Positions 47,963 to 61,515 of a DNA stretch of 64,000 nucleotides are shown piece by piece. The notes under the pieces were generated by a model, which had not been told where the DNA came from, made no database searches, and saw only the letters and a program-made list of their open reading frames with translations. Both the position numbers and the translations under genes were made by a program. The stretch covers positions 186,001 to 250,000 of the forward strand of contig NC_090968.1 in NCBI RefSeq assembly GCF_040807025.1. The letters are read 5' to 3'. Within the stretch, counting starts at the first letter, position 1. Every line of letters begins with the position of its first letter. The stretch comes from Struthio camelus. Taxonomy: Eukaryota > Chordata > Aves > Struthioniformes > Struthionidae.

Positions 47963-48303
47963 GTAGGGTAGTTACAGTGATAGGATGCTGTTAGGATAGC
48001 TAGCGTAGAGTTGGTTATCATAGTCTTAGCGTGTAGTTACTTACAGTATTCTTAGAGCAGTTGGAGTATCCTTAGGTCATTGTAATTTCTCTAAGGGTAG
48101 GAGACAGCTAGTCTGCCTGGCTATACTTAGGGCAGTTATTATAGTTATCATATAGTTACCATTAGCATTATTACTTATAGTTAGAGTTAGTTAGAGTTAC
48201 TGTTCGTAGTTATCCTTAGGCCATAGTAATTCTTGCTGGAGGGTAGTTAATGTTAGAGGAGAGTATTAGGATGGTTTCAGATAGCTAGCCTGGCAGGAGG
48301 CTA
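47963..48303. repeat. TAGTTA-rich tract (unit 3)
   Basis: Copy of 9852-10192. Confidence 0.7.
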
Positions 48304-51300
48304 GCTCCCCCACTCCCCACCAGCTGGGGCACAGCAAGCTCATGGGCTTGCACTTTAGGTGCAGTAGCTAACTCCTAAGAGAGGAACTGTCTGCACAGGC
48401 AGGACAAGAAGCAAAAAGCTTAATCCCTACGTTGCAGCCGATAGAGGAAAATCGGAGTGCTGGCTGCTTTTTGGAAGAAGGCGTCAGAAACATAATTAAC
48501 ACGAGAGTTCCTCAGCAGGAGGTGATCACAGTGTTACCCTCACAGGGCATGTCTCCCCACAGCTGCTGCGGCGTTGTTTCCCACACCATCTTCCTGCAGA
48601 AGGAAGACCCTTGACTCGCACCCGAAAAACATGCCACTGAAAAGGAATCCTAGGAGAAAGCAGCAGAAATACGCTTAAGCATCCCAGCTGCCAAGTCTTT
48701 CAGGTGACAAAGTTCATCTGAGGAACACCCCATACCTGCCACTTTGGGGGCAGCATGGTTTTGCCCACCCCCCTCCTGAATGGGGGCAAGACAGGACAAC
48801 CCAGCAAAACCACATCGCCTTCACTAACAACAGCTTGCAAGCCCCTGAGGAAAAGCTGCCCCTCAAAACAACTCCTGTTTTAACAGGTCACAGGGTTAAA
48901 CACCTTCCTCCCCTAAAGACATTACAAAGCCATTGGCTGCCGTCCCTTGCCCAAGAGGAACTGCACAGCTTCTGCTGGCAAGCAGGTATCAGAAATCCAG
49001 GCAGACAACACAGCTCTGCCCTGTGAGCTTCCAGCCCTGATCCCACCCACCAAACATGGGGGAGCTACAAACCCCCCTGGGCCCTGCCCCGGACACTTCA
49101 CAGCTACAGAACTGCCCCACTTCTCTCATTTCAGCAAGGCATCTGTTACTGTTCAGGAGTTCCTCTCACCCGTGTGAAATGACACGGGTTTGTCTCTGGA
49201 GACACAATCTGCCTACTTGCCCAGAAAAACCCCACAGCCGCTTCCATTCAGTCACTGTGGAATTTCCAAATGAATGCAAAACAGAGGGAGAACTTTCCTC
49301 TCTCTCGGTTTCCCAGCCCACTTGCCCTCTCAGCTGGTACATCAAGAACAGGACGAGATGCCTGTGGGCTTTCTCTAAGAGCTTAGGCTCAGTAGTACAG
49401 ATTAAGGCCTCATGAGGAGGAGGTCCAGTTCCCTTTTCCGGGCGGAACAACCCACTCCGGAACAGAGATGTCTTTGTAACGCCTCCTTTGTAGCGCCGCC
49501 TTCTGATGTCTTTGCGCCTTCCCTTCTTCCGGCAGAGAGTGGCTGCTTAAAACAAAACCAAAGCAAAAAAGCACCCCACTCATTCATCTCCCTGTTTTGG
49601 GCCAAAAGAGCTGCAGAAGGATCAAAGGACACCGAATGGCTGCGCAATAAAGCATCAGAGGATATTCACTGCAGGGGAAGTAAAGCATCTAGGGGGCCAA
49701 AACACCCAAACCTTAACTTTACATGCACAAATGACAGGCTGTGACCTAGTGGTTATTGGCCAGGGAGACCCAGCCAGTCAAGCAGAGCGCTCCATGAAAG
49801 CACGTGCTCCTTGCTTTGCCGAGGTCAAAAGGAGGAAAGCAAATGCAAGAAGAAAAGGGACAGAGAATCAGGCAAGGAACCGCATTAGGCCCTTCCACAG
49901 ATTCACGGTGTGCCTGAGTGGGTGCCCCTCTGCAAGCACAAATACAGGAAAGGCCCTTGGGCTACTGCCTCTGGCAGGGGAAGCTCCCAGGCCACAGCCT
50001 GCTGGAAGAATGCTCGGAGGAAAAAAAAAGAAAACATCAGTATATAGTGCCCTCTTCTGATCCTCCTTCCTAGACAGCTGCTGTTCAACACTGCCCAAGA
50101 GAGTGCCAGTGTGAACCAACAGCTCGTTTGACCCAGTGGACCCCGCTGCTCCTGCTCTGGAAAGCTGTTGGTGTAATCGTCTTCCCCACCTCGGCATCAA
50201 TGGCAAAGACATCTAAGGAAGCCAGGTTAGCTAGAGATTTGTGTTACGCCAGCTAACACATGCAGAAATGCTTGCTAACGCTGCAGAGCTGCAATAATTT
50301 GGAAGCTCTAACAGTGGGAGGTGCCAGGAGGAGAGTTACAAAGCTCTTGGAAGAACGCAATGCCCTCCGTGGACAGCACGCTTCCGCTTCAGCTGTCAGG
50401 CTGCTACTAGGAAGCCCCTCCCCGACAGTCTGCCCTCAGGTCAAAAGCCTAGCTTTACTGATTGCTCTCTAAAGGCAGTTCCTTTGTGCCAGGGGCCACC
50501 ACGTACTTCACAGCAAAGCTTTGGCTCTGAATATACTGGGGAGTTGGCACAACCCAGGCATCCAAGACCCTGCAAGGAGGGCTCATGCTACGGCCTGACA
50601 TAGGCTGGGAGCAGCACCATGAGGCTAAAGGGAGAGCAACCCATACGCCCCATCCTCAAGGACAAAAAGGATGAGGTCTGCTATCCTTGCAGGTTTTTAA
50701 GGAACTGCTTGTTAACACCACATAAGACCCAAGTGCTTTGGAATTAAGTAAATCCTTGCTCAGGAACCAAAACAACCAATAGGCATGGCAGGGATTGAAC
50801 TGCCAAGCCGGAAGGTCCAAATACATCGGCTCACTCAAGCAGCCTTGGAAGCGGATGCAGCAGCAGCCGCACTGCTGAGGCTCTTGTGCATCCCGGTGCA
50901 ATTCAGGGCATGCCCGCATCGTGACGGAGGAAGGATGAGCACTCTCACTGTCGGTTAGGTAACTGCCTTGCTCATAAGCATGTGAATTAATGAATCATCG
51001 AGTTAACAAATCAGTGAACTAGCTAATTAAGTAACTACAGAATTAATGACTTAGGCTAGTCTGCACAGAAAGGATTCACTCTTTCTTTGCTTTTGGGGTT
51101 TTTTTTCTTTTTTACCTAATAAGCTCATAAGACTAAAGTTGGTTTCACAAAGTACGCTGTCCTGTAAATTTGAGAGATCACAACGTGACACACAGATCCG
51201 CCTTTTCCTGGGAGAGACCTACAACCAACACTCAGGGTAGCCCATGCTCATTGTGCTTTAAAGGCACCCAAGCCAGTATGGTGATAAGAGACTCTGTACC

Positions 51301-52698
51301 TGACCAGATCATTTCGCAGTGGGCCCCAAGCATCACCACATTGATGTCTGCACTGACAGATGGGAAAGTGTTCGGAGAAAAACCACGAGTCAGCTTTCAA
51401 GCACCATTAGATGTATGGGGCTCTCAGGTTATGAGGGACAACGCAGACAGATTCCTCATACGCACTGGCTGAGTAGGAAGCGTCAACTCGGACAAAGAGG
51501 CCTTCTGACTATCATGTGAAAGTTGACGAGGACTGGAGCACGGCATCTGCTGGGGCTTTAACTGCAAGACTCCACACTGGACCAAGTTAGTCATTTTGCA
51601 AGAAGGGATGCTGCTCCTGCCTCACAAGCAGAGCTTGTCATTTTGTACCACCCAACAGCCTTTCCTCAGATTCCAGGATCTACCCCAAAATAATTACAAA
51701 ACTCATAGCTTTGCATAACAATGGCACAGACATGTGAAAAAAGTACTTGTCAACTACCACGTAAATAACAAACAGTGAAAAGAGGAAAAAAACCCAGCTC
51801 ATGGGGACAATAGCAAATGTGTGCACATGACATTCTGACAAACTGCTGGCTAGAGAAGAAAATTGTTTGCCAGCAATCCAATTACACCTGACCTCCCTGC
51901 AGGGGACAATTCAGGACACCTGCAACAGTTCCATGCCTTCAGCTTTCTAGAGAAGCTCCAGAGAAGACACGAACCTGATCTAAACAAGGGAACTTGGCTT
52001 GTCCCGAAAAGGTGCAATTTGCTTACTTGCTTTGGAAACTCTGCCATCATAAACAAACAAACAAAATACCATACACACCCCCCCCAAACAGTTACAAAGG
52101 GATTATTTAAGAGTCTTGCCTAAAGTCTGCATTAATGTAAGACCAGGGCACCCAAAGGTGCACACAGAATTTGTCACTCACCATTACTGCAAACAGCCAG
52201 AGACACTACAAAGGTCAGCCCGAGGAGAAGAGGGTTAAGTAACAATACCCACTCTTGACCAGAGAGACTGTTGTTCTGTCCTTCTTTACCAAACACTTGG
52301 TGCGTTAGAAGCTGTTTGATCACACAGGGCAAGACCCATTTTCTCCTCGTGATTCAGAAGGGAACAGGGGAGTCTTGGCTTTCCTAAAGCAGCCATAGCC
52401 AGGAAACACTGATGCACAGAAGGCAGAAGCAAGGAAACGTGAACCCCTGCTTAGCTAGCTCCGTCTCCAGCAGCAATGCACACCTCGAGCAGAGGGTTTT
52501 GCTCTGTCTTTACCATTTGGGTTTAAGCAAGGCCTGGGCGAAAGGAATTAAGGACATTTGTGTCGAGGAACATTGGAAACAAAGGAAAGAAAACGGGCCC
52601 TAACCTGTAAAGGGTTTGAAAAAGTTCTTGATGCAAAGGAGAGCAACGGGCTTGAGCTGGCTTCAACCCACGTATTCCTTCCTGGCGACTGGGGAGGC

Positions 52699-52890
52699 CC
52701 AGCGTTGTGACAGTGAGCCCATGATAGTAATGGGTAAAGGGGATCACATTGGTGTTGTGATGGAACTGTATAATGCAACTGCTAGAGTTTGTGAAGTGTA
52801 CACTTGCATTGTGGTTTCAGACTGTTGCTGTATCGCTCTGCTAAATCAGACATCCCATGTAGCATCAAATACCTCGAAAGGAAACTGTTA
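52699..52890 (+). repeat. LTR-like repeat member B (unit 3)
   Basis: Copy of 14589-14780. Confidence 0.5.
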
Positions 52891-52927
52891 TGGGGATGGG
52901 AGCTCTCACAGCTCCAGGCCTTTCTGC

Positions 52928-53370
52928 CCCTGTCACGCTACAACACTGGCTGAAAGCACCACTCCGTTTCCCCCGGAGGGTGGCAAACAGCTCCCGCGCC
53001 CAGCTCAGGTTTCGGGGGCCAGTTCCCTTCCAGCGACTCCCACAGGGGAGCCCAGCAGAGCGGGGCCCAGCGGCAGCAGCCTTTCCTGGCGGAGGCTCCG
53101 CTGGAGGACAACTCCCACTGCCCCGGGGCCGGCCTCACGCTGCTGGGGCGAGGGCAGGAGCCGGAGCCGCCCGCGAGGCCGCGTGTGGAGAGAGCAGAGA
53201 GCTCGGAGCTGTGACGTGCGGGTCTGCGGGGGACCGGCCTCGGGCGGCGGTGGGGAGGGCAGTGGCACCTGGCGCTGCAGGGCCCCGGGCCTGGGCTGCT
53301 GAAGAGAAGGAAGGGGAGGCCCAGGTAATGAGAAGCTCCTGTGTGTCTTCGGCCTTGCGGCTGAGGAAGT
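52928..53370. promoter_or_regulatory. CpG-island-like block (unit 3)
   Basis: Copy of 14818-15260, with the GTCACGC variant shared with unit 2. Confidence 0.45.
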
Positions 53371-53896
53371 AAAAGGGGGTGATTGTGGTGGTGCTGATGA
53401 GGGGCCTGGAGGACATCCCCTGTCTGGAGATGGTCAGCAAGAGCATGCTGGTGCTGGCCAAAGTAGTGCATGAGCTGAAGGGCAAGGACCTGGGCTCCGC
53501 TTTCAGGGACACTGCCAAGTGCAAAGACCATGGCGGGGCACGGTGGCCCTCACGAGTCCACAACGTCTGCTCGATTCACACGCCGTCTCCAGGCTCGGAC
53601 GCCTTTGCCTGCTCAACACCCTGGGACAAGACAACCCCGGGCCTTGGAAAGTACACCGAGTACACCAAAGGAAGGAAACTCTGAACCCCCCCCCCCCCAA
53701 CAACCACCTCAAATCACCCCCTGCCCACAAAGGCCACCATGTGAAAAGACTCTGGGGCTCCAAGGGCCTCTCTCTGCGTGCGCACAAAGCACACTCGACC
53801 ACACCAAAGTGGTCTCCGAGGACGTCTTATTCAGCGGGCACCCAGCAGGCTCCACGAGGCCGAGACCTACGGAGACGCGGGGCTGGGCGACGGCTG

Positions 53897-56339
53897 TCAG
53901 GAAGGCAGCAGCCCCTCACTCCACAGGCTCAGGGTCTCTCCCAGCACGTACACCAGGTGAGCATAGCTCTGCTCGGGTAGCAGCCACAGCAGCAGCCGGT
54001 AGAGGAACTTCTGGTCATACTGGGAAGCGTAGAGCACCACGGCGCCCAGCACGAAGCCGACGACCAGCTCCAGGCAGATGAAGAGCGTGCAGAGTCTCCT
54101 GGGGCACAGCGCAGGCATGGGAGAGGGCGCAGGGCAGGTGCATCCCAACCCTCTCCTGCCCTGCACCCACCGCTGGGCCACGCGGGCCCCTTCAGCCAGC
54201 CCCACCGTCTGCGCCCCCACCCCCCAACACGCACTGCTCGTCGCTCCCTGGTGGAGGGTTGCAGAAGAGCCGCCAGGAGCCCAGAAAGAAGAAAGCTTGG
54301 CGCAAGGAATGCGCTGCCGGGGCGTGATTCCCAGCTGCAAAGCCCACAGCCAGTGAGCAGGACCCGCCAGGCCGCAGCCCGCTCGCTGCACAGCAGCCCA
54401 CACGTGAGCCGCAGGGCATCAGGGACCCCAGGGGCAACTCACTGCAGCCACGTAGCCATGCCGCATCTCTTTGCCAGCTCCTGCCTCTCCTGCAGGCCAA
54501 CACAGAGCGGGGACACTTGTGGGACCCACACGGGGCTGCATGGCACCCCTCTCCCCAGCAAGACCCTGCCAGCTCCTGCAGGCTTTGGCGCTGCCTCTCC
54601 CCCTTACCAGCTTTGCTTCCAGCAGCTCCGGCAGCACAGACCCCTCCACCTCGGGCTCCTGCTCCATCTGCTGCTTGCTGCAGGCAACAGAGCTTGCTTG
54701 GGCGAGCGCTGACCTCCATGGCCGCTGGGGCTGCCCGTCGCAACATACTGCTGCCCCACAGCAGCCATCGGGGTCTCCTGTCCCGCCACATGCTGCACAG
54801 AGCCCCTGCATCCCCTCCCCGAGGCCGGCACTGGCGTCCTCTGGCCCTCCAGCTGCAGCACAGAGCTGCTGCATGCGCCTGTGGGGAGAGGTGTCCCCGG
54901 TGCCCACTCACTAGGCATTTTCCAGCTCCAGCTCCTCCACTTCCTCTCGAAGTGGCCTCAGTTCAGCCCGCAGCACCTGGCAGACAGAAGGGGCCCAGTC
55001 CACGTGCCTGCTGCAGCCTCCTCCAAAGCCCCCGGCCAGTGGGCGCCCACCACCCTCTGCCCTCGCCCCTTTGGCACTACCTTTGCCCGCTTCTCCTGCT
55101 CACGCAGCTGCTGCTTCAGCTGGGCCGAGCGCTGCTGCTCCTGCAACTCACAGGGCACACAATGCAATGCCACCAGTGGAGCTGGCAGCTGGGCAGCCCC
55201 CTCCGCCTCCAGCCCCAGGGCTCGGCCCCCTCGCAACTGCCCCGCCCCAGGGCCCCGGGAGGGCTGGCCACAGACAAGGCCAGCCAAAGGGGAGTCACGG
55301 CCCCTGGGGCTAGTGCCCTCCCCAGGCCCACTGCTGGCCAAGGCTGAGGGGTGCACCGATGCCAGCACTGGCACCCCACCAGCACTGGCACCCCACTGCT
55401 GCCAGCGCAGCTCTCCCTCTCCCCTGTACCTCGTCGAGCTCCTGCAGCCTCATGCGCCTCTCCTCCTTGGCTGCCTGCAAGCGCTCCTGCGGCAGAGGAG
55501 AGGAAGAGGAGCACTCAGCAGGGCACGGGCTCTCTCCTGTGAGATCTGCTCCTGGCAGCGGGTCCCAGGCCCTCCGCCCTCCCGGCTGCCCTCGGCCCCC
55601 AGCTCCCACTCTGCCACTGTCCCTCGCACGCGCCTCCCCTCTGTACCCAGCTCTGCAGGCACCAGTGGGCAGCCAGAGGCTCCTGGCTCCGCTCACCTCC
55701 AGCTGGGGCAGCAGCTCCTCCATCACCTGCAGCTCCTGCTGGCTGCTGCAGCACCGCTGCCTGAGGGCACAGTTCTCCCGCGCCAGCTCCTGGGCAGCAG
55801 CCTGCAGCTCCTGCTTCTCCTCCTGCTGCATGGGGAAGGGGGCAGAGCAGGGCTTCAGAGCCAAGCAGAGGGGGCACAGAGCAGGCCTTCAGCGGGGGCA
55901 CCACCAGCCCCGCGCACCAAGGCCACTCCACGCCTACCAGGCACCGCAGCAGCTCCTTGCAATGGCCCCTCTCCTCCTTGCTTTCATTCAGCTGCTCCAG
56001 CAGCCTGCTGTGCTCGGCCAGCAGCCCTTCCAGCTCCTCCGCCCCTCTCCTGCGCCTCTGCTGCCTGCAGCAACGGGGTGCCATCACACCACACGCACCG
56101 GCACAGGCCCTCCCACCTGCCTGCCCTTCCTCCGCCAACCTCCGCACACCTCCCCAGCCTCCTGCATTCCCGCGCCCAGCCACGTCGCGATCACCCCACC
56201 TGGCCACCTGCTTGGTCAGGCGGGCGTTTGTGCCCTGCAGCGCCTCATAGTCCTTCTCCAGCGCCTCCAGGAGATTCAGCAGCTCCTGCTTCTGCGCCTG
56301 TACCCGCTGCAGGGCCAGCTTCACATCCGCCACCTCCAT
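53897..56339 (-). CDS. TMCO5-like coiled-coil transmembrane protein (unit 3)
   Basis: It has the same ten-exon model shifted by 38,109 from unit 1: start codon 56339-56337, last exon 54098-53897. Splice sites and the coiled-coil frames are unchanged, and the Lys variant QYDQKFLY is shared with unit 2. The gene is thus intact to the same degree in all three complete units, unlike the TOPORS-like neighbour. The same exon 9 phase discrepancy applies. Confidence 0.6.
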
Positions 56340-58369
56340 GGCTTGGGCTGTGCGCTGGGAGGCAGCACGGTGTGAGGGGGCTACAGCCCGTGTGCTCGGG
56401 CACACAGGGACGCTCACGTGGTCACTACCCTTCCCGGCATAGACACACATAAACACTCGTGCACACTTACAGACCCATATTGCGTGTGCTCCAAACGATG
56501 TCCTCGTGCACAGCTGGAAGCAGCCACCCTGCTCCCCCACAGTCCACGTGTGCCAGGCACACATGTACAGCCCTGGCCCACGGGCAGGCACACTCGGGCT
56601 GTGGCGCTGGCAGTTCCCCGAGTCCCACCGCCCCCACCGCCCGGCCCGACCCGGTCCAGCCCGTGCTGGACGTCCCCCACGCAGCTCACCTCCACTCTGC
56701 AAGCACGCCCCGTGGGAGCCCAGCCGCCTCTGCCAGGCAGGGCACGAGGAGGCACAGGCAGTGGTGCCTCTGGCGAGCGGTACCAAGGTCTGCTGCCAGC
56801 CCCAGAGCACGAGCCCAGCACCAGCCCCAAAAGCCTTGCTCGACCCCCCGCGCCTCACACCCGAGCTTGGCACGAGTCTGACCACCAGGCAGCTGGGCGA
56901 GACTCTGCAGCCGCCCGAGGCAATGCAGCAGCGCTGCGCTGTCACAAGAGGTTGGGGCCGTCACAAAGGGCCGTCACAAAGGGCCCCCGAGAGCGCTGGC
57001 CAGGGGTGGCCAGTGCCCCCCGGCAGGCACCCGCCTCTTGTGCTCCCCCAGCCTCCTCCCCGGGCATGGAGGCCTAAAGCCCAGGGCTGGAGATGGGAGG
57101 AGAAAGCCCTGGGGAAGCCCTTCATCCCCACAGCCTCTGCTGCAAGATGCCAGCTGGCCTGGCCCAAAAGGGCTCTGCGCTAGAGCCCAACCACTGGGGA
57201 CCCTGTGGCAGCAGGGGCAGACAGGCAGACGCCTTTCCCAATGCATGGCAGACTCATTTCCCGCCATGGGGATGGTGGCCTTGCTTGGCCCACAGCTCCC
57301 AAGCCGTTCCTCTGAAACAGAGGCCAGCCTCCAGTCCCCTTTGCACGGAGAGCAAGCCAGCTTTCTGTGCAACAGTTGTGGCCAGTCACTCCCTGTGTCC
57401 TCTGAGCCGGCCTGCCTTGTTGGGGTCTAGCGGTCAGTGGCACAGGGCGCCGGCAGGAGCCAGCAGGGCAGCAGGGACAGGCGTCGCACCTGGAGCCCAC
57501 ACGTTGCCCAGAGCACAGCCCGGTAGGGGCATGCTTAGACTCATGTCATGGCTCTTCACTAATGGGCGGGTATCAGATCTACCGGCAGAATGATGAACAC
57601 TAACAGAAGCGCAGATCTACTAGCAGAATTGCTAACAAGGCCATCTCAAATACAAGGAGATCCCATAGGGGCCCCTGCACTGTGTGCTTCCCAGGGAGAT
57701 AGCTTGGAGTGGGCCATAGCTGATGCATCGCATGGCGGGTATGCTGCCTATCTCTCACATCTTGCATGCAGATCAGAGACACTGCAGGTTCAGTTCTCGG
57801 ACGTGCTCCCCAACCAACAGCATACCGAGAAAGAGCACGCCAACACCCACTCCCCCTATCAGCTAGCTGAGAGAGAGGAGCTTCCCGCTGATGCCAGCTA
57901 CCCACAGCTATTGTCTCGCGGGAAGCTCAGGGGCTGTGCTCCAGCGGGCAGACCCCTCACGCGCTATAATCACCCTTTTCGCAGTGTTGTCCTGGAGCGA
58001 TCAGTCCAGCCTTGCTGATCCGCTGCGCTTTGGGCCTGGGAATCTGCGGGGGACAGATCACTAAGCCTCAGGGAGACAAGCTGTGCCTGTGCTGTTTGGC
58101 AGCCACCCTTAGTTTTCATGCTTAACGCCCGAGCTCTCCTTCCTCCTAGCCGTAAGCTTATTGAAGCCAGCCTGGACACCAGTTTGTCCACAGCACAGGC
58201 TCAGGTGACAGGTATTTTTTTGCAGTAAGCGGTCATTCCTGCGAGAGCCTACTGTGACTGACCAACAACGCCTACAATGGGAGAAGGCTCAGAGGGCAAG
58301 GTGCCCCATGAATCTCAAGGACAGTGTAGGATGCAGCTCACTAACCGCAGCTGTTGCACACAGACCTGA

Positions 58370-58572
58370 CCAGCGTTGTGACGCTGAGCGTGTCTGAGAC
58401 TGGAAATGGCAACCACATTGGTATTGTGATTGGTATTGTGCTTGAACTGTCTAGCTAGATGTTGTTCACACTTGTACTGTGATACACTTGAATTGTGCTC
58501 TCAGGGCATTGCTGAATCATTGTGCTAAATCAACACCCCCTGTAACATCAGATTCCCTCAAAAGAAACTTTT
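58370..58572 (+). repeat. LTR-like repeat member A (unit 4)
   Basis: Copy of 806-1008 with the short TTCACACTTG form, unlike unit 3. Confidence 0.5.
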
Positions 58573-58575
58573 GAG

Positions 58576-58779
58576 GCCTGTGAGGGTGACGGAGCACTGG
58601 CAGAGGTTGCCCGGAGAGCTTGTGGAGTCTCCTTCGCTGGAGATTTTCAAAACCGGCCTGGACGCGGTCCTGGGCAACATGCTCTAGAGGACCCGGCTTG
58701 AGCAGGGGGGTTGGACTAGATGATCTCCAGAGGTCCCTTCCAGGCTTGGCCATTGCGTGCTTCTGTGTGATTCTGTGAA
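58576..58779 (+). mobile_element. CR1-a 3' end fragment (unit 4)
   Basis: Copy of 1012-1215. Confidence 0.93.
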
Positions 58780-60746
58780 CCTGACAGCCACTGCAGGCAA
58801 GGCTGACACTGATTATCACACGGCCAGCTGATGCTCTGGCAGGGTTTGGGTCTCATAGTTGCTCTATCAGAGCAAGCAGGCGCTTGCACGCGTCTTGGCC
58901 CACCGCTGTCCCTTCAGAAGTTCAAAGGTGTTGGTGTGTGCAGGGCGGATTCCCCTCCTCCCTCCCTCCCTCCCTCCACCTCCACTGATTACAGTGGGAG
59001 CTTAGACAAGGAGCTGGCATGCAGACAGCCATTTTGTGCTCACCAAAACTGGGGACAGGGGAATCCCCCCTCCTGAGAGTGTGTGGAGTGCACGGGATGG
59101 AACGGAATCCCGCTTCATGCCAGGGCCTTCTCAATGTATTGTTTACCTCCTCTAAATCAGTCCCTGAAGCATGAGGAAAGTAACTCCCTTCTTGGCCCTG
59201 TCTAGGAGTCCTGTCTTCTCATGAGATGGGAATAGGGCCTTCTAGCGGGACATTTCCGGCTGTAAGGGTGAGAGCAGCAAAGCAACAACCGTGTGCTTGC
59301 AAGGAGGAATAAGCGAGCGAGAAGTCTGTTTCTCTGTGTGTCAGCTAAGGGCAGGCTGGTGTGTCCTGGGGGCAGCAGGAGCTGCCTGAGGAGCCGCAGG
59401 GCAGGGACTCTGGTGCTGTCCTGGAGGGAGGCGCTGGCACGAGGGAGCTGCAGGCCGTCTGGGGGCAGGGAATCTCCTTGACACAAGAACAAGGGGCACA
59501 GAGTGTCACTGTCCTCTGCTTCCTTGTGCCACTGGGGCCAGGGACAGTTTGGAAGCTGATGAGGCAGCTGACACCCTGCCCCTACCCACCCCTTCCCCCG
59601 TGCTGCTGTGCTTTCAAGGGGGCTTGGGCTGTGGTGTGAGTGCTACTGTGCCGCAGAAACACGGGCCTCGACCCCTCGCTGCAGCCCCCACTGCCCTCCT
59701 GCCCCTGCCCTGCCGCCCTGCCGTCCTCCCCACGCTGCCCTGCCTCCTGACTCCTCTCCCCACACCGCAGGGCCCGGCAGTGCAGCAGGCGCAGGCACAG
59801 CCCCGCAGCTGCTGCCTGGTCCCCGGCCCTCCCCGCCTCCCTCCACACCAGGGCTCCAGCCCCAGCCAGGCAGCAGGTCCGGCCTCTCCCCCCAGCTCCT
59901 GGCCTGGCTCCTCCCGCACTCCCACCCCCTGGCAGGGAGCTGGAGCTGCCCTGGTCCCGGGCAACTGGCCAGCACCAGGGCTGGCATAGGGCCCGGGTGG
60001 ACAGGCAGTGCGGGGGGGCAGTGGGGCAGGGCGAGCAGCCTCCCTCAGGGCCCCACGGCTGGGCCAGGAGGGATGAGGCCATGCGGCCAGCTGGGCTCCA
60101 GCTGCTGCTTTGATGTCAGCTCCATGGAGGGACCGTTGGGGTTTGCTCCCTTTGCAGGGGAATGGCTGGAGGCGGAGACCTTGCCGGGGCCTGGCCCAGA
60201 CCGGGGCAGTGCGCTACTGATCAAATTGAAGGACGCAGCCCCCTTTTCCTCCACCAAAATGATCCACAGACTATTAGGGCACGTGCGTTTAATCCACAGT
60301 ACTCCTTATGGGACCGAAGGCAAAAGAAATGTGCTGTCCGTTCTTCTAGGTGAAAAAACGACGTTGGTTTGTGTCGCCATCTTTGCCCTTCTAGCTTCCA
60401 GGACTGTTAAAACAGCAGTGAATTTTGTGGTGGGAACAAAATTGAGAAAGGGTTTGTTGAAACGGCTTAAGAGAAAACCTGAAACAATTTCTGATTTTGT
60501 TACCTATAGGCCACAAAGATTATGTTACTCTTTTGCTATTCCCGAGGGGAAGGCATTTACAGCCACAGCTGAAAAGTGAGCTTAGGTTGTCCCAGTTGGG
60601 TCAGTCATTTTTCTCAACTGCTATTGTTTCTCTGTCTCTACTGCTGGGAGGCAACTCTCTGGACCGACTGAACTCAGTTATGCCTCTAGGATCTTTGGCT
60701 TGAGCCGGCATGAGGTGCTGCCATGCTGTGGTGGCAGAAAGAAATG

Positions 60747-60882
60747 CTAGAGAGGCTGTGGAGTCTCCCTCACTGGAGGTATTCAAAACCCAACAGGGCC
60801 CGGCCCTGAGCAACCTGCTCTAGCTGACCCTGACCATCTCCAGAGGTCCCTTCCACCCTCCGCCATTCCGTGGTTCCGTGAC
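60747..60882 (+). mobile_element. CR1-b 3' end fragment (unit 4)
   Basis: Copy of 3183-3318. Confidence 0.9.
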
Positions 60883-61515
60883 CCTGCAGTTGTTGATATT
60901 CAACTCTCAGAACAAGCCTGAGTTCTACCGGACGGAGGTGACGCCGCACTGCAAGCTCAAAAGCTTCCTGGTCTTGGGAGGTGCACAGACAGTGTATTCA
61001 GAGTGAGCAAGCAGGTAGATCTTCCTTTAAAAAGCAGAACCACTCAGAATTCACTGAGCTCAAGGGGAGGTCCTTGCCACCTCCCTCTGGTCTGCAGGAA
61101 ACACATCTGGCTGCCCTTAGACAGTTCTCGGCCGTCCTGGATATCCCACCTCAGCTATTCATGCCTCAGCTAGGCATTACCTCCCCCCACTCCCCAGGAG
61201 CCCTCTCCTCCAGGCTTCTCCTCCTTCTTCCTAAGTGCTGGCTAATTCCACAGATTCATGCCTTGCTTCTGCCTCCCTTTATGGTACCTACGATGACTTC
61301 TCTGAAGTTCTGGGGCCGCCTTTATACAGCCGCAGTTACCAAGCCACGTGCAGGATTTTCCCCTAACTGCAGCCTGTTCCCTTTACAGCCACATACAGTC
61401 GTGTGCTCTACAGGCCCTCAAGCTGACAGCGCGCCAGAGAGAGTGCACCTGAACCCTTGGAGGAGGTGAGGCACGTTTGGCTCCCCCACCCGCACGGCCC
61501 CCAGCAGAGGAGCCC

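Larger units (their letters stand above)
38910..57564. repeat. Tandem array unit 3 (18,655 bp, deletion-bearing)
   Basis: This third copy is about 800 bp shorter. The difference from unit 2 is fully explained by an 805-bp deletion in the TOPORS-like exon (junction 44167/44168), a 7-bp extra segment near 39814, and a one-base poly-T change near 51105. Confidence 0.98.
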